From NCBI RefSeq assembly GCF_030014955.1, contig NZ_JAGRPV010000001.1, forward strand, positions 7,690,001-7,754,000: DNA of 64,000 nucleotides. Direction: 5' to 3'. Positions 60,736 through 64,000 of the stretch are shown here, piece by piece (within the stretch, counting starts at the first letter, position 1; each line of letters begins with the position of its first letter). This DNA is from Cohnella hashimotonis. Lineage in GTDB: Bacteria; Bacillota; Bacilli; Paenibacillales; Paenibacillaceae. The notes below the pieces were generated by a model. It made no database searches. It saw nothing but the letters and a program-made list of their open reading frames with translations, and was not told the DNA's origin. The position numbers were made by a program, and so were the translations under genes.

Positions 60736-62109
60736 TTACTGATTTTTGGCCGCCGCGAGGTCGGTCGTCGCTTGCTTGGCCGCGGCGTCGAGCTCCTTTT
60801 TCACGTCGATCGGCTTGCCCAGCATCATCTTGTCGAGCACGGTCTGCATCGCCTTGGCGCCGGAAGCGCCGAAGAATTCGCTCGTCTTTTCCGGGAATTC
60901 CTTGATGTTCGGGATATCGTCGAGGAACGGCTTCAGATGCTCATCCGTTGCCTGACCGAGCTTCTCCGTCGTGGACTTGACCGCCGTGAAGGCGTACTGC
61001 GCCATGACCTCCTGGCCTTGCGGGCCGGTCAGGTACTTCAGATAATCCCAAGCTGCGTCCTTATTGGCCGACTTGGAGTAGAGACCGTAGCCGGAGTAGC
61101 AGATCGTGTTGGCCGCACCGCTCGGACCGACCGGCATCTGGGCGACGCCGAAGCTCAGGTCCGGGTTCTTCTGGTAGTCGGCAACCGGCCAGCGGCCCGT
61201 CATGGACATGGCGACCTTGCCTGCCGCGAACAGATCGACGCCTTGGAGAGCTGCGGAATCCGCATTGGACGGACTGATCTTGTCCTTGAGATACATGTCT
61301 TGGTAAAGTTCGAGCGCCTTGACGGTACCGTCGCTGTTCATGTAGCCTTCGAATGATTCGCCGTCCGGGCTGATGACGCTGCCGCCGTAGCTGTTGATGA
61401 GCGGCAGGATCGCGCGCAGCCAGCCGCCCGGGAGGCTGACGCCCCACTGCGTCGTCTTGCCGCCCTTTTGCACCGTCAGCTTCTTGGCCGTTTCGTAGAA
61501 CTGATCCCACGTCCAGCCCGTCTGCGGATAAGCGACGCCCGCGTCGTCGAACAGCTTCTTATTGTAGTAAACCGCGATGTCGGAGTAGTCCTTCGGAAGC
61601 GTATAGTATTTGTCGTCCAGCTTGCCGACGTCCAGAACGCTCGTATAGTAGTCGTTCAGGTCGATGCCGGAGGCGCCCTGGATATAAGGCGTCAGATCCT
61701 CGAGCGCCCCCTTTTGCATGAACATCTTGACGTCGCCGTCGCCGATCTGGAAAATGTCCGGCGCTTGGCCCGCGGCCACCTGCGTAAGCAGCTTGGTGCC
61801 GTACTGATCCGGCACGGACTCGATGTTGATCTTTACGTTCGGGTGCTCTTTGGTGTAGTTGTCCGCGATTTGCTGCTGCTGCTTCAGGCCGTCTCCGCCG
61901 TCCCAAGTGCCGACGCGAAGCGTGACGTTCTTGGCTTCGGCGGACGCCGAAGGACTCGCCGACGTGGAAGCGCTTGCGGATTGCGTCGCGTCATTCGTGG
62001 CCGCAGCCGATGACGAGGACGCGTTATTGTTGTTGTTTCCCCCGCATGCCGTCACCGCCATCGCAGAAGCCAAACCGAGTGCAAGTAATGCCGTTCCCCT
62101 TTGTCTCAT
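60736..62109 (-). CDS. Sugar ABC transporter substrate-binding lipoprotein
   Basis: A 457-residue family 1-type solute-binding protein. The signal peptide ends with the lipobox VTAC (cysteine at about residue 22), followed by an Asn/Ser/Ala-rich linker of 40 residues. The core shows VTLRVGTWDGGDGLKQQQQI, VAAGQAPDIFQIGDG, KLDDKYYTLPKDYSDIAVYY and MTGRWPVADYQKNPDLSFGV. It captures a sugar or oligosaccharide outside the membrane and hands it to the two permeases downstream. AAAGGAG lies 10 nt before the ATG. The glycosidase gene upstream ends 106 nt before it. Confidence 0.95.
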   Translation of the reverse strand: MRQRGTALLALGLASAMAVTACGGNNNNNASSSSAAATNDATQSASASTSASPSASAEAKNVTLRVGTWDGGDGLKQQQQIADNYTKEHPNVKINIESVPDQYGTKLLTQVAAGQAPDIFQIGDGDVKMFMQKGALEDLTPYIQGASGIDLNDYYTSVLDVGKLDDKYYTLPKDYSDIAVYYNKKLFDDAGVAYPQTGWTWDQFYETAKKLTVQKGGKTTQWGVSLPGGWLRAILPLINSYGGSVISPDGESFEGYMNSDGTVKALELYQDMYLKDKISPSNADSAALQGVDLFAAGKVAMSMTGRWPVADYQKNPDLSFGVAQMPVGPSGAANTICYSGYGLYSKSANKDAAWDYLKYLTGPQGQEVMAQYAFTAVKSTTEKLGQATDEHLKPFLDDIPNIKEFPEKTSEFFGASGAKAMQTVLDKMMLGKPIDVKKELDAAAKQATTDLAAAKNQ

Positions 62110-62215
62110 GCACGAACACTCCTTTGGTTAGGTGTGAAAATATGTTTAAGGGATTCCGCCGCCGCGTCTGGCGCACGGCGGAGCCTCTAAAACCGATGCT
62201 AGGCGTTTGCGCCGG

Positions 62216-64000
62216 TCAAGCGTTGACGCCGGCTGTCCGCCGATCGTCGACTTGAACGGCGAAGCCGCTCGAGTTGCCGACGACGTCGACTTCGTAGCCG
62301 CCCTCGCGATCCCGCCGCACGTCGACGTCCAGCGTGCCGGCGCCGAGCTTGATGCGCCGTGCCCGGAGCCGGTTCATGCCCGGTGGCAGCGCGGGCGCGA
62401 GCCGAACGGTGCCGCTCGGGCCGTCGATGGCAAGGCCGAGCATGGCCGTGAGCATGACGAGCGGCGTGCCGGCCGCCCAAGCTTGCGGCGAGCAGGCGAC
62501 CGGATAACGGACCGGTCGGCCGCGCTCCTTCGCGTAGCCGCAATATAGCTCGGGCAACCGGGCGTTCTCGAAGTGCGTGGCGGCGGCCAGCAAACCATCG
62601 ATGACAATGCCGCTTTGCTCCGGGAAGCCGCCGGCAGCGAGTCCCATCAGACACATCGAGTTGTCGTGGGGCCAGACGCTGCCGTCGTGGTAGCTCATCG
62701 GGTTGTAGCCCGTCTGGCCCTCGGCCATCGTGCGGATGCCGTAGCCGCCGAACAGATCCGGCGCCGTCAGCCGCTTCGCTACGGCAGCCGCCCGCTCCGG
62801 CGCGAACAGCCCGGAGGCCAGCACGTGTCCCGGATTGGAGGTGACCGACCGGACCTGGCGGCCGTCGCGGTCCAGCGCGATGGCGTAGTAGCCTTCCTCC
62901 TCCATCCAGAACGCCGCTTCGAATCGCTCCCGCAGCGTCTCCGCCTCTTCGGCGAGCCGTGCGGCCATGCCGCGCCAGTCGCGGCCCGGCTCCTCCGGCA
63001 AGCGGGGAAGCTGCTCGGACAGCAGCCTCTTCGCCTGGTAAACGTAGCCTTGTACCTCGACCAGCGCGATCGGCGTCCTCGCATACTCGCCGTCCCGATG
63101 GACGACGGAATCGGCAGAATCCTTCCAGCCCTGGTTCGCGATGCCCTTGGCCGACTCGCTGTGATAGGTGACGAAGCCGCCCGATGCAGCTGCGTTGCGG
63201 TCGATCCAGCCGAGTGCGGCTTCTGCGTTCGGCAGCAGTTCGCGCAGGGCGGACAGATCGTTGGTCCACTTGACGTACTCGGCCAGCAGGACCAGGAAGA
63301 GCGGCGTGGCGTCGACCGTGCCGTAGTAAGGCGTGAACGGCACCTGGTTCGTGTTCGCCAGCTCCCCGCGGCGCATCTCGTGCATGATCTTGCCGGGCTG
63401 CTCGTCGCGCCAGGCGTCGTCGCGCTCGCCTTGATACCGCGCCATCGTGCGGAGCGTGGCGAGCGCGACCTCCGGCCTTACCGGCAGCATCTGCAGCGCG
63501 GTGATCAGGCTGTCGCGGCCGAAGAGCACCGCGTACCAGGGAAGTCCCGCGACGGGGAAGCGCCCGAGACCTTCATCGTTCAGCAGCACGCGCAAGTCCA
63601 GCAAGCCTCTCGCATACAGGGCGTCAAGCTGCGGATCGTCCGTTTCAAGGGTCGCGGACGTCGACACCCACTCGGCGTAGTCCGCCTCCAGCCGCGCCAG
63701 CGCTTCCGCTCTCGGCGCTGCGGCTTCGGGCTCGGCATCCCCGATCGAAGGAATAAGCAGCAGCTCGAGCGACCGGGAGGCGCCTGGCGCCAGGGAGACT
63801 GCCAAGCGGACCGTGCCGTCGACGCCTGCGACGGCTTCCGGATCATCCCAGCGAATCCGCAGCGCGCGCCGGATGCCGTCCGCGCCCGCATAGCCGAAGC
63901 GCAGCGCGCCCGCCGATGCTTCAAGCTGTTCAGCCGTGCCTAGTTTGCCCCCCATGAACCCTCTAACCACAAACATATCCGTAAAATCAGCTTCGAACCG
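62216..64000 (-). CDS. Amylo-alpha-1,6-glucosidase/GH63-like debranching glycosidase, 5' end cut off
   Basis: The C-terminal 594 or so codons of a glycosidase. The frame remains open to the right edge (…RFEADFTDMFVVRGF, matching the usual end of the N-terminal domain), so the ATG at 63976 is internal and the gene is partial. The (alpha/alpha)6 catalytic domain shows GLPWYAVLFGRDSLITAL, MRRGELANTNQVPFTPYYG, DATPLFLVLLAEY and GSVWPHDNSMCLMGLAAGG, typical of glycogen-debranching-like enzymes. The C-terminus is a small beta domain. It is upstream of the sugar importer on the same strand and probably acts on imported or internal alpha-glucans or related oligosaccharides. Confidence 0.9.
   Translation of the reverse strand, partial: RFEADFTDMFVVRGFMGGKLGTAEQLEASAGALRFGYAGADGIRRALRIRWDDPEAVAGVDGTVRLAVSLAPGASRSLELLLIPSIGDAEPEAAAPRAEALARLEADYAEWVSTSATLETDDPQLDALYARGLLDLRVLLNDEGLGRFPVAGLPWYAVLFGRDSLITALQMLPVRPEVALATLRTMARYQGERDDAWRDEQPGKIMHEMRRGELANTNQVPFTPYYGTVDATPLFLVLLAEYVKWTNDLSALRELLPNAEAALGWIDRNAAASGGFVTYHSESAKGIANQGWKDSADSVVHRDGEYARTPIALVEVQGYVYQAKRLLSEQLPRLPEEPGRDWRGMAARLAEEAETLRERFEAAFWMEEEGYYAIALDRDGRQVRSVTSNPGHVLASGLFAPERAAAVAKRLTAPDLFGGYGIRTMAEGQTGYNPMSYHDGSVWPHDNSMCLMGLAAGGFPEQSGIVIDGLLAAATHFENARLPELYCGYAKERGRPVRYPVACSPQAWAAGTPLVMLTAMLGLAIDGPSGTVRLAPALPPGMNRLRARRIKLGAGTLDVDVRRDREGGYEVDVVGNSSGFAVQVDDRRTAGVNA

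Noticed and set aside
62216..63976. A complete 586-residue glycosidase starting at ATG 63976
   Set aside because: The frame stays open to the window edge and the residues before the ATG match the family pattern, so the true start lies outside the window.

Overview
The window looks like chromosomal DNA of a high-GC, endospore-forming member of the Paenibacillaceae (a Cohnella- or Paenibacillus-like Firmicute). The reasons are sporulation genes (spoIIE, yabP, yabQ), strong Shine-Dalgarno sequences, frequent TTG/GTG starts, and a gene order that follows the Bacillus subtilis yabM-to-lysS-rrn region. Almost all core genes lie on the minus strand, so the conserved block is read from high to low coordinates. 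Species-level assignment is inference.

Layout from low to high coordinate. 1-608 is the 5' part of a 16S rRNA gene (minus strand), with its boxA leader and promoter. 1057-3123 is a group IIC intron with its reverse transcriptase, inserted directly behind the intrinsic terminator of lysS. 3169-11502 holds lysS, greA (with its own consensus promoter), dusB and a tightly coupled folate operon (pabB-pabA-pabC-folP-folB-folK-dusB). 11700-14898 is a plus-strand insert of accessory genes (stalk-domain protein, SDR-like protein, small hypothetical). 15164-22439 holds cysK and the cofactor operon nadA-nadB-nadC-coaX-hslO-prsA-like. 22816-26727 is a second plus-strand insert: a frameshifted chemoreceptor and an ECF sigma factor with a membrane-anchored partner. 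26828-32642 is ftsH, hpt, tilS, a YabT-like kinase and a YabS-like VWA protein. 32982-39656 is an accessory island between yabS and spoIIE: an unusual protein with three Ig-like domains and no signal peptide, its small partner, a divergent SDR/WYL-regulator pair, and an unknown gene behind spoIIE. 39697-50727 is spoIIE, a lipoprotein cyclophilin, yabR, divIC, yabQ, yabP, rqcP, HU, mazG/yabN and yabM. 51078-64000 is a carbohydrate-use locus: a debranching-type glycosidase (cut by the window edge), an ABC sugar importer (binding protein and two permeases, no ATPase here), a membrane-fused spermidine-synthase-like protein, a six-hairpin glycosidase and a GH36-type alpha-galactosidase.

The main non-coding theme is that several intergenic gaps are filled by tandem units with a period of about 50-52 bp whose sequences are unrelated between loci (14945, 32774, 48149, 50790, 55871, possibly 60465). 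Most contain a small palindrome in each unit. The 48149 array has 13 copies and separates yabM from mazG. Other items for a second look are the group IIC intron behind a terminator, the spoIIE promoter with a 21-bp spacer and Spo0A-like boxes, and the Ig-like two-gene module.

No tRNA genes, CRISPR arrays, prophage or transposase genes were recognised.
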